DNA of 64,000 bases from Brevundimonas sp. (GCF_003248455.1 NZ_QFNM01000012.1:5978-69977), one strand, 5' to 3'. Positions 8,948 to 18,140 are shown, numbered from the stretch's first letter. The notes: generated by a model from the sequence alone, not told the origin. Numbers and translations: made by a program.

Positions 8948-8991
8948 AGACGCGCGAGATCGCCCGCGCCTCCAAGTCGAAAGGGATTTTT

Positions 8992-9576
8992 CTACGATCT
9001 CTGGCGGATCGCGCCGGCGAGCGGTTCCGACGGCGTGCGCGCGGCGGGCTCCACCGTCTCCATCGCCAGGGTCATCAGGACCATGCCGCGCGCCAGCCGC
9101 TTTTCGACCGTCGACAGGCTGAGCCCGAGCCGCTTGGCGATGTCCCGTGTCGATAGATCATGAAGGCGGCGCAGTTCGACGACCTCGCGGCATCGCGGCG
9201 GCAAGGCCAGGAGTGCCTGGAGCGCCCGCTTCAGACGTTCACGTCCCGCCGTCTGATCGAATGCGTCCGGTTCGGGGCTCACAGGGTCTCGAGCCTCTCG
9301 GGCGAACAGGCTTTCGATGTGCACGATGCGGGCCCGCCGCAGCCGCTGAATCCCGAGGTTGCGGATCATGGTCAGAACATAGGCGCGGGGGTCTTCCATC
9401 ACCCGCCAGCCCTCCCCCGATAGAATCCGGGCATAGACGTCATGGACCAGATCGGCCGCTTCGTCGCGCCCGGCGTTGCCGCCTGTGCAGAAACGTCGCG
9501 CGGCGGCGAGGAAGCGATCCTCATGCGTCAGGATCTCATCGATGAACCATCGATCGACGTCCCTTAGTCCGAACAC
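8992..9576 (-). CDS. fecI: FecI-type ECF sigma factor
   Basis: Extracytoplasmic-function sigma factor of the iron-citrate (FecI) type, 194 residues. Region 2 is visible as DLVHDVYARIL and AYVLTMIRNLGIQRLRRAR (~43-85). Region 4 is LLALPPRCREVVELRRLHDL followed by TRDIAKRLGLSLSTVEKRLA (~120-165). First gene of the sigma/anti-sigma/receptor/GDPD operon. By family it should direct transcription of the receptor operon when released from or activated by FecR. The 465 bp upstream is non-coding and would hold its promoter. Confidence 0.93.
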   Translation of the reverse strand: MFGLRDVDRWFIDEILTHEDRFLAAARRFCTGGNAGRDEAADLVHDVYARILSGEGWRVMEDPRAYVLTMIRNLGIQRLRRARIVHIESLFAREARDPVSPEPDAFDQTAGRERLKRALQALLALPPRCREVVELRRLHDLSTRDIAKRLGLSLSTVEKRLARGMVLMTLAMETVEPAARTPSEPLAGAIRQRS

Positions 9577-10041
9577 GTGCGTCCCTCGACCTCGCCGGTA
9601 GGCGGCGGGTTGGAGGATGAAGCGCTGTATGATGACGAACGCCCGACAGCAGCGCGAAATATTCCCGACATCTCAGTCGCCGTCCGCGTCAGAGCTAGCG
9701 CACTCCGGGCCGTCCGGGTTCGACCGAGAACCGGGCCGGAGCAGGCCGGATATCTACCCGATGTCCGGCTTCAGCGAATGCCGCTTAGGCGAAAAGCGCC
9801 CTGCCCTCTCAGATCTGGAAGGCGCCAAAACCGGTCATTCACTATCGGCCGCAAACACGACATTCAGCGCGGATTTGGAGGTCCGCTTTTCCCGGGCGGT
9901 AGCCTCCGGCGGCACCCGTCTCATTGCGGGCCTGAGCGCGAACCCTCAAGCTGGTCCGATGGGACGAAAGTCAGTTCCGAAGATGCGCGAGCCCAACCGC
10001 CTCCCCGGAGACGAGACGTTTGTCATTGAATCGGCTCGGCC
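9577..10041. other. 465-bp gene-free stretch
   Basis: This separates the start of fecI from the stop of the amidohydrolase. The plus-strand frames that are open here run antisense into the amidohydrolase and have low-complexity, GC-driven composition with no recognisable domain, so I do not call a gene. The upstream region of fecI must contain its promoter, but no convincing -35/-10 pair stands out. Confidence 0.5.
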
Positions 10042-11055
10042 CTATCCTGGGCTGTTGGGGCGTGCGCTTCCAGCGACTTGGCGCGTCTGCAGAAGCCACG
10101 TCTCATCGGGATCTAGCGGAAGACGCGCCATCGCTTCATTGAGATATTTGTCTAACGGCCCGGAGAATGGCCAATCCGAACCGGGAACGAAGCGGTCTAC
10201 GTCGATTGCGCGCATCACCCGGGCCAGGCGCGCCAGGTCGGCTTGCGGCGTGTCGGCATCGAAGACCTGCGCCAGATCGAAATATAGGTTGGCCTTCAGC
10301 TCCGGCCGTTCCGCCAGCACCTGGCGGAAGCCGTCCATCGCATTCCAGGTGTTGGCGTCCAGACCGCCCCAGCCGCCCGAGTGGGCGATGACCACGGGAG
10401 TGTTTCCGGCGCGCGGCAGGACCTGCTCGACGAATATCCGTACATCGCGCGCGCCATAGTCCTCGGCCCGGGTGCGCATGTGGATCATGATGGTCATGCC
10501 GGCGGCGGACGCCGCATCGAAGACCGTCGCCAGTCGGAAGACCTGGTTCGGGTCGCGCAGATCGACGTCAGAGTTGGTCAGGTGGATCTTCACGCCCGTC
10601 GCGAACGGGTCATCCTTCCAGGCCGCGATCTCATCCAAGGCCGTTGGCGTCAGAGGGTTGACGCCGATGAAGGCGACCAGCCGGTCAGGATGCGAGCGCG
10701 CCTGCCCCACCGTGAAGGCGTTGGCGGCATGGACCAGGGCCGGCGCGTCGGCCAGTGGCGGAACCATCATCGGACTTTCGGCCAGATAGCCGGTGGACAT
10801 CATCCAGGCCGTGCCGATTCCGGCTTCGTCCATGTCTTCCAGCAGGTCGGTGACCGTCAGGGGCTCGACGAAGGTCGGGGCGCAGGCGCCGATGCGGCCC
10901 GGACTGGCGCAATAGGCCGGCAGGAAGGCCAGGATTTCCGGCGAATGGACATGGACGTGATGATCCGTGCGCACCGGCTCGGAAGCGTGAGAGGCAGGAG
11001 GGCTAGCGAACGCTAGCAGGGCCGCGCCCAGCAGCGCGGCAGTTCGGTGGGACAT
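10042..11055 (-). CDS. Secreted amidohydrolase-family (TIM-barrel) hydrolase
   Basis: Metal-dependent hydrolase of the amidohydrolase_2 type, 337 residues from ATG 11055. A signal peptide ends near SHASEP (residue ~25). Metal-binding and catalytic positions are visible: HVHVH at the first strand (~32-36), K in TGVKIHLTN, H in MIHMRTR, H in VIAHSGGWGG and D in PGSDWPFSG. Third gene after a TonB receptor and an S9 peptidase, 51 bp from the peptidase stop. It probably acts in the periplasm on a breakdown product of the imported substrate. The exact substrate is unknown. Confidence 0.85.
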   Translation of the reverse strand: MSHRTAALLGAALLAFASPPASHASEPVRTDHHVHVHSPEILAFLPAYCASPGRIGACAPTFVEPLTVTDLLEDMDEAGIGTAWMMSTGYLAESPMMVPPLADAPALVHAANAFTVGQARSHPDRLVAFIGVNPLTPTALDEIAAWKDDPFATGVKIHLTNSDVDLRDPNQVFRLATVFDAASAAGMTIMIHMRTRAEDYGARDVRIFVEQVLPRAGNTPVVIAHSGGWGGLDANTWNAMDGFRQVLAERPELKANLYFDLAQVFDADTPQADLARLARVMRAIDVDRFVPGSDWPFSGPLDKYLNEAMARLPLDPDETWLLQTRQVAGSARPNSPG

Positions 11056-11106
11056 GGGGAATTCTCGCAAGCCCCGGGCCGCCGCTCGGACGGCCGGGCG
11101 GAAGAG

Positions 11107-13059
11107 TCAGCGGGCAGCGTCGTCCAGCAGGGTCTGCTTCCAGAACAGAAGGTTGGTCCAGAAGTAGTAGTCCTCGTTCTCCTTCTTGTGGAAACCGTGG
11201 CCCTCGTTCTGCGCCAGCAGGTGCCAGGCCTGGCCGCCGCTGGCGCGCACCCCCTCGATGATCTGGTCGGCCTCGGAAGCCGGCACGCGCGGATCGTTGC
11301 CCCCGGTGGCGACCAGCAGAGGCACGGTGATCCGGTCGACTGCGTTCAGGGGCGAGATCGCTTCCAGCTGGGCGCGCTGGGCCGGGTCGCGCTCGTCGCC
11401 ATACTCCACCCGCCGCAGGTCTCGGCGATAAGACTGGGTGTTCTGCAGGAAGGTGACGAAGTTGGAGATGCCGACATAGCAACTAGCGCCCTTCAGCTGG
11501 TCGCCGTAGTGCACCGCGCTGGCGTAGCACATGTAGCCGCCGTAGGAGACGCCGGTGACGGCGAACCGGTCAGCGTCCAGGGCAGGACTGCGCTTCAGGG
11601 CCTCGAGGAAGGCACCGATATCCTTGACCGAATTTTCACGCTGGAACGGCCCGTTGTCCAGGTTCACGAACCGAGTGCCGTAGCCCGACGAACCCCGGAC
11701 GTTCGGGAAGAACAGGGCCACGCCGAGTTCGTTCAGCAGATAATTCTGCGGTCCCAGGAAGTCGGGTCGGGTCTGCCCCTCGGGGCCGCCATGGATGTCG
11801 ATGATGAGCGGTCGCTTGCCGGGGAATTTCGCCGGGTCGGGCTGATAGAGGAAGCCGGAAATGGCTTCGCCGTCGAAGCTCGGGATCTCTACCAGGGTCG
11901 GCTCGATGTTGACTGAAGGGTCGAGGCCGCCGGTCTCGCTGTGGGTCCACCGGGTGACCGCCAGGCTGCCGGGATCGACCGAGAAGGCGTCGCCCGGCGT
12001 GCGCGCTGAGGACATGGACAGGCCGATGGCGCCCCACGGCGCAATCTGGATCGCCGGGCCGATGCTGTAGGGAATGACCCCGCCCGGCAGGCCGTCGACC
12101 GTGCGCGTCCGGCCGCTGGCCGCATCCATCACCCGCAGGCGCGACACGCCAGCCTCGTTGACGGCATAGGCGATGAAAGCGCCGTCAGGCGCGATGGCGT
12201 AATCGCTGACGTCCCATTTCGCTTCCTGGCTGACAGGCGCGAAGCCGCCGTGCTCGATCCGGCCCAGGCGAAGGAAATCCTCGTCCTTGTTGGATGTCGC
12301 CCAGATCGCGCCATCCGGCCCGTATTGCGGATCGACATAGGAAACCTGCGCGTCCGGGTCGGTCAGGGCCGTCATGCGTCCGCTGGCCAGGTCCAGTTCA
12401 TAGACCTGGGCGTGATTGATCGACATGCGGTTAAGCACCAGCGCCTTCGTCCCGTCCGCCGAGAAGTCGGCGATGTTCCAGCCGCCGCCCGAGACCTGTG
12501 CCACCAACCGGTCCGTCGATGGGTCGCGCGGGTCCACGACATACAGGTCCATGTCCGTCCCGTTGCGCCGCGAAGAGGCGTAGCCCACCCACCGGCCGTC
12601 GGGGCTCCAGGCGCCGAACCAGTTGCGGCTTTCGCCGTCGGTGACCCGGCTCAGCCGACCATCCTTTAGTGTGTAGAGCTGGTAGAATTCATCTCCCCCG
12701 TCGTCCTTCTGAATCAGAAGAACGTCCCCGCTTGGTGAGAGAAGCCCCGTCAGGATCGGCTCGTCCTCGAAGCTGATCTGAGTCCGGGCGCCGTCAGGCG
12801 CGCCGACGACGTGAAGTTGGTCAGTGGCGCCGAAACGGGTCTTCACCAGCATGGAGCGATCAGCGGCGTTCCAGCCCATGAAGGCGGCCCTGCGCGCCTG
12901 CAGATAGGGACGCGTCGCGTCGGCCAATTCGTCCGGTACGGCCGGCAGGCCGTCGGCGACGATGGCGGCGGGCTTGGGAACCTCGGCCAAGGCGGCGGTC
13001 CAAGCGACGGGCGCCGAGGCCAAGGCAAGAACGGCGGCCAGCGAAAGGCGGGAGATCAT
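11107..13059 (-). CDS. Secreted S9-family (prolyl-oligopeptidase-like) serine peptidase
   Basis: Cleaves short peptides, by family. 650 residues from ATG 13059, chosen because a signal peptide (ending ALAEV) follows directly. The first ~390 residues form a TolB/beta-propeller-like region with repeated SPDGRWVGYAS and FSADGTKALV units. The alpha/beta-hydrolase catalytic domain follows, with GGPEGQTRPDF for the oxyanion region, nucleophile Ser in GVSYGGYMCYA, Asp in GGNDPRVPASE and His in NEGHGFHKKEN. It lies 92 bp downstream of the TonB receptor that carries the glycine riboswitch, so it is probably co-transcribed. Confidence 0.93.
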   Translation of the reverse strand: MISRLSLAAVLALASAPVAWTAALAEVPKPAAIVADGLPAVPDELADATRPYLQARRAAFMGWNAADRSMLVKTRFGATDQLHVVGAPDGARTQISFEDEPILTGLLSPSGDVLLIQKDDGGDEFYQLYTLKDGRLSRVTDGESRNWFGAWSPDGRWVGYASSRRNGTDMDLYVVDPRDPSTDRLVAQVSGGGWNIADFSADGTKALVLNRMSINHAQVYELDLASGRMTALTDPDAQVSYVDPQYGPDGAIWATSNKDEDFLRLGRIEHGGFAPVSQEAKWDVSDYAIAPDGAFIAYAVNEAGVSRLRVMDAASGRTRTVDGLPGGVIPYSIGPAIQIAPWGAIGLSMSSARTPGDAFSVDPGSLAVTRWTHSETGGLDPSVNIEPTLVEIPSFDGEAISGFLYQPDPAKFPGKRPLIIDIHGGPEGQTRPDFLGPQNYLLNELGVALFFPNVRGSSGYGTRFVNLDNGPFQRENSVKDIGAFLEALKRSPALDADRFAVTGVSYGGYMCYASAVHYGDQLKGASCYVGISNFVTFLQNTQSYRRDLRRVEYGDERDPAQRAQLEAISPLNAVDRITVPLLVATGGNDPRVPASEADQIIEGVRASGGQAWHLLAQNEGHGFHKKENEDYYFWTNLLFWKQTLLDDAAR

Positions 13060-13151
13060 GGGCGAAGCCTTGAAGTATCGCAGAAAAGGGAGGTCGCCGG
13101 CCCACATTCGGAGGGAAGGCCGGGGGCCGGCGACAGGAGGCGGGACCAGAA

Positions 13152-15860
13152 CTAGAAGCGGTACCGCGCTCCAACCGTGACGTAGCGGCCGATCACGTCG
13201 TAGTAGGGCGAATAGAGCGAGCCGACCGGCGGGTCCTTGTCGAACAGGTTGGTCGCATTGGCATAGAGCTCCACCCCGTCGGCGCCATAGGTCGTTAGGT
13301 CCGCCGTCAGCCCGAGATCGACATAGGTGAAGGCGTCGATGTGGTTGTTCGCGATGGCGATCGTGGAGTTGTAGTCGCCCGCCGAGATGTAGCGAGCGCG
13401 GACGTTCGCCCCGAACACTTCACCCTTCCAGTCGAGGCTGGCGTTGACGCGCAGCTCGGGCACGCCCAGGCCGAAGGAATAGCCCTGCGACTTGACGTAT
13501 TCGATCTCGGTCACGCCGTCGTCGGTGGTCAGGCTGTTCACCCAGGTGCCGACCAGGTGCAGGTTCAACCGCCCGGTCGCGCCGGGGACCCAGAGGTCTG
13601 CGGGAGAGGAATAGGACACCTCGGCGTCTACGCCGTCCGTTTGGTATTCGGCCAGGTTCACGTAGGTGGACCGGGTGCGGACCAGGAACCCATCGGCGTC
13701 ACGGTCGACCTTGTCGCACAGGGCCGCGTTGCCGTTGTAGCAGCGCGTCACCAGATCCTGCGGCGCGATGGTGGTGATCACGTCGTCGATCTTGATGTTG
13801 TAGTAATCGATCGACAGGTTCAGCCCCGGGATCGAAGGCGGCGCATAGGTGAAGCCGGCGGTGAAGGTGTCGGCCGTCTCCGGCGTCAGGTCCGGATTTC
13901 CGCCGCCGTTGTTCAGCACATAAAAGCTTTGTCCTCCGTTGGCGGGGTCGTTGATGGTGTTCCACCCCGTCGTGGTGGTGGTGAACATTTCGGACAGGCC
14001 GGCCGAGCGAATGTCGCGCGACTGGGTGATCCGCCCGCGGAACCCGGGAAAGAATTCGTTCGTCGCCCCGACCTTCCACGACCATATCGAGCCGGTGGTG
14101 TCGTAGTCCGAGATGCGCGCCGCTGCATTGAACTGCAGGTCATTGAGGACGGGTAGGTCGCGGACGACCGGGACCAGCACCTCGGCGAACGCTTCCTTGA
14201 CCGAGTACTCGCCGGCCATCGAGGAGAACTGGAACGTCTTGAATGCTCCAGCCCGGTCCAGTTCGCCGGCGACCTGATCGACCGACTCCTTGCGCGCCTC
14301 TACGCCAAAGGCGACGGACACCTCGCCCGCCGGCAGGCTGAAGGGCTCGCCGCGCACGCTGACCCCGCCGACATCGAGCTTGGTCGTCGCGCGCTGACTG
14401 GGCGTGCCGGTGACATAGTCGATCGCCTCCTGCGACGGCGCGCCGAAACCAAACAGGTTGATCGGCACGCAGGTGGAGGTCGGATCGGTCAGCGCCACGC
14501 GGCAGATCGGATCGCCCGTCACGGGATCCGTGACTGAATCCACAGCCTGGGCGAACTCGGTTCCTAGCAGGAAGCCCGGCGTGTCGATGTTGTTCTCATA
14601 TTCGCCATGACTGTAATAGGCACTCCAGCGCCACTTGCCGCCGCCGAACTCGCCGTCAAGCGCCAGCGTCGCCTGGGTCGTCACCCGCTCGAAGTCGATG
14701 GTCGAATAGGACAGGTCCGAGTTGAAGCGGCCGAACCTGAAGGAGGTCTCGCCCGCCGACAGCATCTGCGCCCTGATGTCGTCGGACAGGAACGCGTTGT
14801 CGATGCCGATCGTCAGGTCGCCCCGATCATGGTCGCCGAACCAGATGTAGTTGTTCCACATCCGCGAATGACGCACATCGGCCGTGAATTGCAGATTGTC
14901 GGCGATGTCGTAGGTCACGCTGGCCAGCGCGGCGTAGCGTTGCTGCGGCGTTACGAGCGGGCTGAGATCGTCGTTGGACGGCCCCTCGCCGCCCACGCAG
15001 TTCGTGCCCGCCAGCGTACCGCAGTCGAAGCTGCGCAGACTTCCGTCGCTATTGAACGCCATGCCGTTATTGACGCCCGACATGATCAGACCGCCATAGG
15101 CCGCGTTGGCGAAGCCCACGTCCGGGGTGAGGCGCGTCTCGCCGCCGATATTGACGGTCGCCCAGCGGCCGATATTAGGGCGCGAGGCCTTCGGCACGAC
15201 GCCTTCGTTGTCCAGATATTCGCCGCCGATGACGAAGTGGCCGCGGCCGTCGGCGAACGACGTGCCCCAGGCGCCTTCGAAACGCGCCTGCTCGGCGTCG
15301 TCATAGGATGAGATGCCGTACTCCGCGCCGAGCTTGCCGCCGGTGAAATACCGATCCAGGCCGATGTTCACGACGCCCGCGACCGCGCCGGAACCCCAGG
15401 CGGCCGAGGCGCCGCCCGTCACCACGTCCGCGCTCTTCACCAGGACGGAGGGAATGCTGTTCAGGTCGTTGTCGCTCGACACCCGACGGCCGTCGATCAG
15501 CACCAGGGTGCGGCTGACACCCAGGCCGCGCAGATCGACCGGCGCGACGCCCGCGCCGGTATTGGTCCCGGTCGTCTGCGGCGAGGTGGTCGCGCGGAAC
15601 TGGGGCATGTCGTTCAGGGCGGCGGCGATGTTGGGCCGCGCGCCCACCGAGAGATCCTCGGCGGTCAGACGAACTGTGGGCGTCGGCGCCTCGAAACCCG
15701 CGCGGTCGATACGGGATGCGGTCACGACAATGTCCTCGACTGAGGAGGCATCCTGAGAAGCGGAACCCGCTTCCTGCGATTGGGCGGCGGCGGCGCCGGC
15801 GCAGGCCAGCAAGGCCATGGCGCTGCAGTAGCTGGTCAAATGGCGATTGAATCGAGACAA
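13152..15860 (-). CDS. TonB-dependent receptor under a glycine riboswitch
   Basis: A 902-residue outer-membrane receptor of the large Caulobacterales type. I choose TTG at 15860 because GAGGAA precedes it by 7 bases and the signal peptide (ending AGAAAAQ) then starts normally. The frame itself opens at 15896. A TonB-box-like DIVVTASRI is near residue 45; the plug has VDLRGLGVSRTLVLIDGRRV and VVTGGASAAWGSGAVAGVVN; the barrel ends VTVGARYRF. First gene of a receptor/S9 peptidase/amidohydrolase operon. Import of peptides or amino-acid derivatives is suggested by its neighbours and by the riboswitch. Confidence 0.94.
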   Translation of the reverse strand: MSRFNRHLTSYCSAMALLACAGAAAAQSQEAGSASQDASSVEDIVVTASRIDRAGFEAPTPTVRLTAEDLSVGARPNIAAALNDMPQFRATTSPQTTGTNTGAGVAPVDLRGLGVSRTLVLIDGRRVSSDNDLNSIPSVLVKSADVVTGGASAAWGSGAVAGVVNIGLDRYFTGGKLGAEYGISSYDDAEQARFEGAWGTSFADGRGHFVIGGEYLDNEGVVPKASRPNIGRWATVNIGGETRLTPDVGFANAAYGGLIMSGVNNGMAFNSDGSLRSFDCGTLAGTNCVGGEGPSNDDLSPLVTPQQRYAALASVTYDIADNLQFTADVRHSRMWNNYIWFGDHDRGDLTIGIDNAFLSDDIRAQMLSAGETSFRFGRFNSDLSYSTIDFERVTTQATLALDGEFGGGKWRWSAYYSHGEYENNIDTPGFLLGTEFAQAVDSVTDPVTGDPICRVALTDPTSTCVPINLFGFGAPSQEAIDYVTGTPSQRATTKLDVGGVSVRGEPFSLPAGEVSVAFGVEARKESVDQVAGELDRAGAFKTFQFSSMAGEYSVKEAFAEVLVPVVRDLPVLNDLQFNAAARISDYDTTGSIWSWKVGATNEFFPGFRGRITQSRDIRSAGLSEMFTTTTTGWNTINDPANGGQSFYVLNNGGGNPDLTPETADTFTAGFTYAPPSIPGLNLSIDYYNIKIDDVITTIAPQDLVTRCYNGNAALCDKVDRDADGFLVRTRSTYVNLAEYQTDGVDAEVSYSSPADLWVPGATGRLNLHLVGTWVNSLTTDDGVTEIEYVKSQGYSFGLGVPELRVNASLDWKGEVFGANVRARYISAGDYNSTIAIANNHIDAFTYVDLGLTADLTTYGADGVELYANATNLFDKDPPVGSLYSPYYDVIGRYVTVGARYRF

Positions 15861-15939
15861 GGCGAATTCCTCATGGACGACGACGTCCCTCCCCAAGGAG
15901 GTCAGATGCGAGCGACGCTCTTCGGCGTCCTTTCGCCCC

Positions 15940-16120
15940 CGCTGTCATTGAGCCTGAGAGTTTCGAGCCGTCGCCGGCCCTTGCTCCTTCGGCGAGACCG
16001 CATCCCCCGGATCCGGCCTGCTCTCCAGCGTTCATCCAGCAACGCGGTCCATTTTGCCTGAGCGTTTCCGGGGCGGTTGCGCCTTCGGCGTCGGCGGGAG
16101 CCGATCTCTCCCGCGTTGCT
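15940..16120 (-). promoter_or_regulatory. Tandem glycine riboswitch
   Basis: Two aptamers lie in series on the minus strand. Aptamer 1 (16120 to 16038) is closed by a perfect 9-bp helix (AGCAACGCG with CGCGTTGCT) and contains GGGAGAGA, CGCCGAAGGCGCAA and CGCTCAGGCAAAATGGACCG. Aptamer 2 (16030 to 15940) contains CTGGAGAG, CGCCGAAGGAGCAA and CTCTCAGGC followed by GACAGCG. These are the conserved core elements of the glycine riboswitch class. It ends 80 nt before the receptor start codon. A small hairpin (GACGC, loop, GCGTC; 15915-15930) follows and may be part of the expression platform. Such riboswitches usually control gcv or glycine-transport genes, so the downstream TonB receptor is unusual. 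Confidence 0.93.
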
Positions 16121-16127
16121 GGAATGC

Positions 16128-16156
16128 AGTAAGATGCACCTGCATACGCCTGTCAA
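16128..16156 (-). promoter_or_regulatory. Probable sigma-70-type promoter of the riboswitch operon
   Basis: On the minus strand, TTGACA (16156-16151) is followed after 17 bases by CTTACT (16133-16128). Initiation 6-8 bases further would start the transcript almost exactly at the first base of aptamer 1, which supports the call. About 45 bp upstream is a perfect palindrome AGAACGTTCT (16201-16210), a possible operator. Confidence 0.6.
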
Positions 16157-16332
16157 ACGCACCCGTTTTGCAACGTTCTTTCGCGTGGAAAGCTAAAACG
16201 AGAACGTTCTTGCACTTCTCAACGAGCTTCGTTCTTCGTAGCGAAGGTCTGACGCAGGCGGCGCGCCTCCGTGACGGCGAAATGACAGAAAGACAGCCTC
16301 CAGATGGATCGGAAGTTATCCACAAGAAAGCC

Positions 16333-17424
16333 TTACGGCGCCGCCGGGTCGGCAGGCGCCCTGACGGCATCGCGCATCGCGAGGCGCCAGCGATCCAATA
16401 AACCAGCCCGACGCGCCTGGTCGAGATTAGCTAGAAGCGCCGGGCCGACCCTGATCGGGCGCACGCCGGGCGCGGAGGGACGGCGCACCTCTTGAACGTC
16501 GTCACGCACGGGTCGAACGCCGAGAGACGCGATGATGCGTTGCCCCTCCCGCGATAACAGAAAGTCGAGGAAGAGCCGGGCGGCGTTCGGATGCGCGGCG
16601 TTGCGGGGGATGAATGCCACCCGCGACACCGAAAGGTGATAGTCGCTGGGCGTAATCAGGCCGACATCGGGCGCGCGTTCCAGCCAAGACGCGCCATAAG
16701 ACTGGTTCATATTGTATGCGAACAGCATCCGCCCGTCCGCGATCTGTCCCATCATCCGTTGGCCCGATGTATCAATGCGGGGCCGGCAAGCCCCAAGCGC
16801 ATCGATCAGACGCCAGGCGTCGGGAAAAATCTGCACGTCGGCGGATAGCTGCATCAGGGCCACGCCGCTGCGCTCGGCGTCATATAGGGTCAGGCGGCGG
16901 TCAAAGATCTCCGGGTGGGCCTCAAGGCGGTCTAGGAGTTCGGCGTGACTTGTCGGCACGGCTTCGGCTGGGAGGAGCCGACGATTGTAGGCGAAGACAA
17001 TCGGCTCCGCCGTCAGTCCGAACCCCTGGTCGCGCCAGACTGAGCCGCTCGGCATCGCCGCGCGATGCGGCGATCGATAGGCCTGGGCATAGCCGTCGTT
17101 AATCAGCTTGACCTGCACGTCCATGGCTGTGCTCCAGACGAAGTCCGGCCCCGGCTGGCCTTCGTCAGCTAGGCTCTGGACCTGGCTCGCCATCCGCGTG
17201 GAGTTCATGTCCTCCAGGCTCACGACGATTTCCGGCCAGCGTCGTGTGAAAGCCTGCAGCACCGGCCCGAGCAGGCTGGTGTTAGTGTAGATGTGTAGGG
17301 CCGCCTCGCGCTCCGCCGACCAGCGAATCCTCGGCGAAGTGCCCGGCCCGTTCATCTCGCTCGTGCAGGCGGCCACGCCGGCGCCCACGAGACCCATCAG
17401 CAGATGTCGTCGATCCGCCTTCAC
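16333..17424 (-). CDS. Extracellular solute-binding lipoprotein (iron(III)-transport SBP type)
   Basis: A periplasmic binding protein, 363 residues, starting at GTG 17424. The N-terminus (MKADRRHLLMGLVGAGVAAC) has a lipobox VAAC with lipidated Cys at residue ~20. The fold family is suggested by HIYTNTSLLGPVLQAFTRRW, PDFVWSTAMDVQVKLINDG and a C-terminal FLLSREGQRIIASLGVRPVR, all typical of type 2 Fe3+/polyamine-like binding proteins. No ABC permease or ATPase accompanies it. It is divergent from a response regulator/sensor pair 53 bp away, which suggests a signalling accessory that presents a ligand to the sensor rather than a transport role. Confidence 0.88.
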   Translation of the reverse strand: MKADRRHLLMGLVGAGVAACTSEMNGPGTSPRIRWSAEREAALHIYTNTSLLGPVLQAFTRRWPEIVVSLEDMNSTRMASQVQSLADEGQPGPDFVWSTAMDVQVKLINDGYAQAYRSPHRAAMPSGSVWRDQGFGLTAEPIVFAYNRRLLPAEAVPTSHAELLDRLEAHPEIFDRRLTLYDAERSGVALMQLSADVQIFPDAWRLIDALGACRPRIDTSGQRMMGQIADGRMLFAYNMNQSYGASWLERAPDVGLITPSDYHLSVSRVAFIPRNAAHPNAARLFLDFLLSREGQRIIASLGVRPVRDDVQEVRRPSAPGVRPIRVGPALLANLDQARRAGLLDRWRLAMRDAVRAPADPAAP

Positions 17425-17477
17425 CGCCGAGGGTTTCCCGCTATTGTCCCGCCCATGGTTCTACGCCCCCCGACATT

Positions 17478-18140
17478 ATGAGAATACTCGTCGTCGAAGA
17501 TGACAAGGCGCTGCAGCATTCGCTTGAAGCAAGCCTTCACGCGTCAGGCTTCGAGGCCCGGTGCACGGGCAGCGGCCAGGACGCGCTCGACCTGGAGCAG
17601 ACCAATGCCTTCGACGCGGCGATCCTGGACGTCGGCCTGCCGGACGTCGACGGCTTCGAGGTGCTGCGGACACTGCGACGCCGCGGGTCCACGACGCCGA
17701 TCCTGATGCTGACCGCGCGCGACGCCTTGGGTGATCGTGTGGCGGGGCTCGATTTCGGGGCGGATGATTATCTGATAAAGCCGTTCGCGCCGATTGAGTT
17801 AATCGCACGTCTGCGCGCCGTCGTGCGGCGTCGCCAAGGTCAGGCGGCCGGCGCCGTAGTGATCGGCGCGCTGATCTGCGACTGGGGTGCCGGCCGAGTG
17901 ACCGTCAACGATCGCGAACTCTCGCTGCGTCCCCGTGAGTGGGCCGCTCTGCGCGTCCTGGCTTCGAGAGCCGGCCAGGTCGTCGACCGGGACCTGCTGG
18001 CCGCAGAGGTTTTTCCGGAGGACGAGGCTCCTTCGCTGAACGCGCTGGAAATTCACGTGGGCCGTCTGCGCCGTAAGCTGCAGCCCGACGGCCCTGCGGT
18101 CACGAACATCCGGGGCCGCGGCTATCGTCTCGATCCATGA
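17478..18140 (+). CDS. OmpR-family response regulator
   Basis: A 220-residue two-component regulator. The receiver domain has acidic pocket VVEDD (~5-9), phospho-acceptor Asp51 in AILDVGLPDVDG, the conserved Thr in MLTARD and Lys in YLIKPF (~101). The C-terminal winged helix ends VHVGRLRRKL-type (LEIHVGRLRRKLQPDG) and IRGRGYRLDP. Its stop overlaps the start of the sensor kinase by 4 bp (ATGA). It resembles TctD/QseB-type regulators, which often act with a solute-binding protein gene, as here. Confidence 0.94.
   Translation: MRILVVEDDKALQHSLEASLHASGFEARCTGSGQDALDLEQTNAFDAAILDVGLPDVDGFEVLRTLRRRGSTTPILMLTARDALGDRVAGLDFGADDYLIKPFAPIELIARLRAVVRRRQGQAAGAVVIGALICDWGAGRVTVNDRELSLRPREWAALRVLASRAGQVVDRDLLAAEVFPEDEAPSLNALEIHVGRLRRKLQPDGPAVTNIRGRGYRLDP

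Noticed and set aside
9617..10459. 280-codon plus-strand frame in the fecI/amidohydrolase gap
   Set aside because: Half of it is antisense to the amidohydrolase, and it has no ribosome binding site, domain or credible composition.
16168..16230. SOS-box-like GTTC repeats upstream of the riboswitch promoter
   Set aside because: The GTTC-N7-GTTC pattern is not met; only the palindrome AGAACGTTCT is mentioned, as a weak operator candidate.
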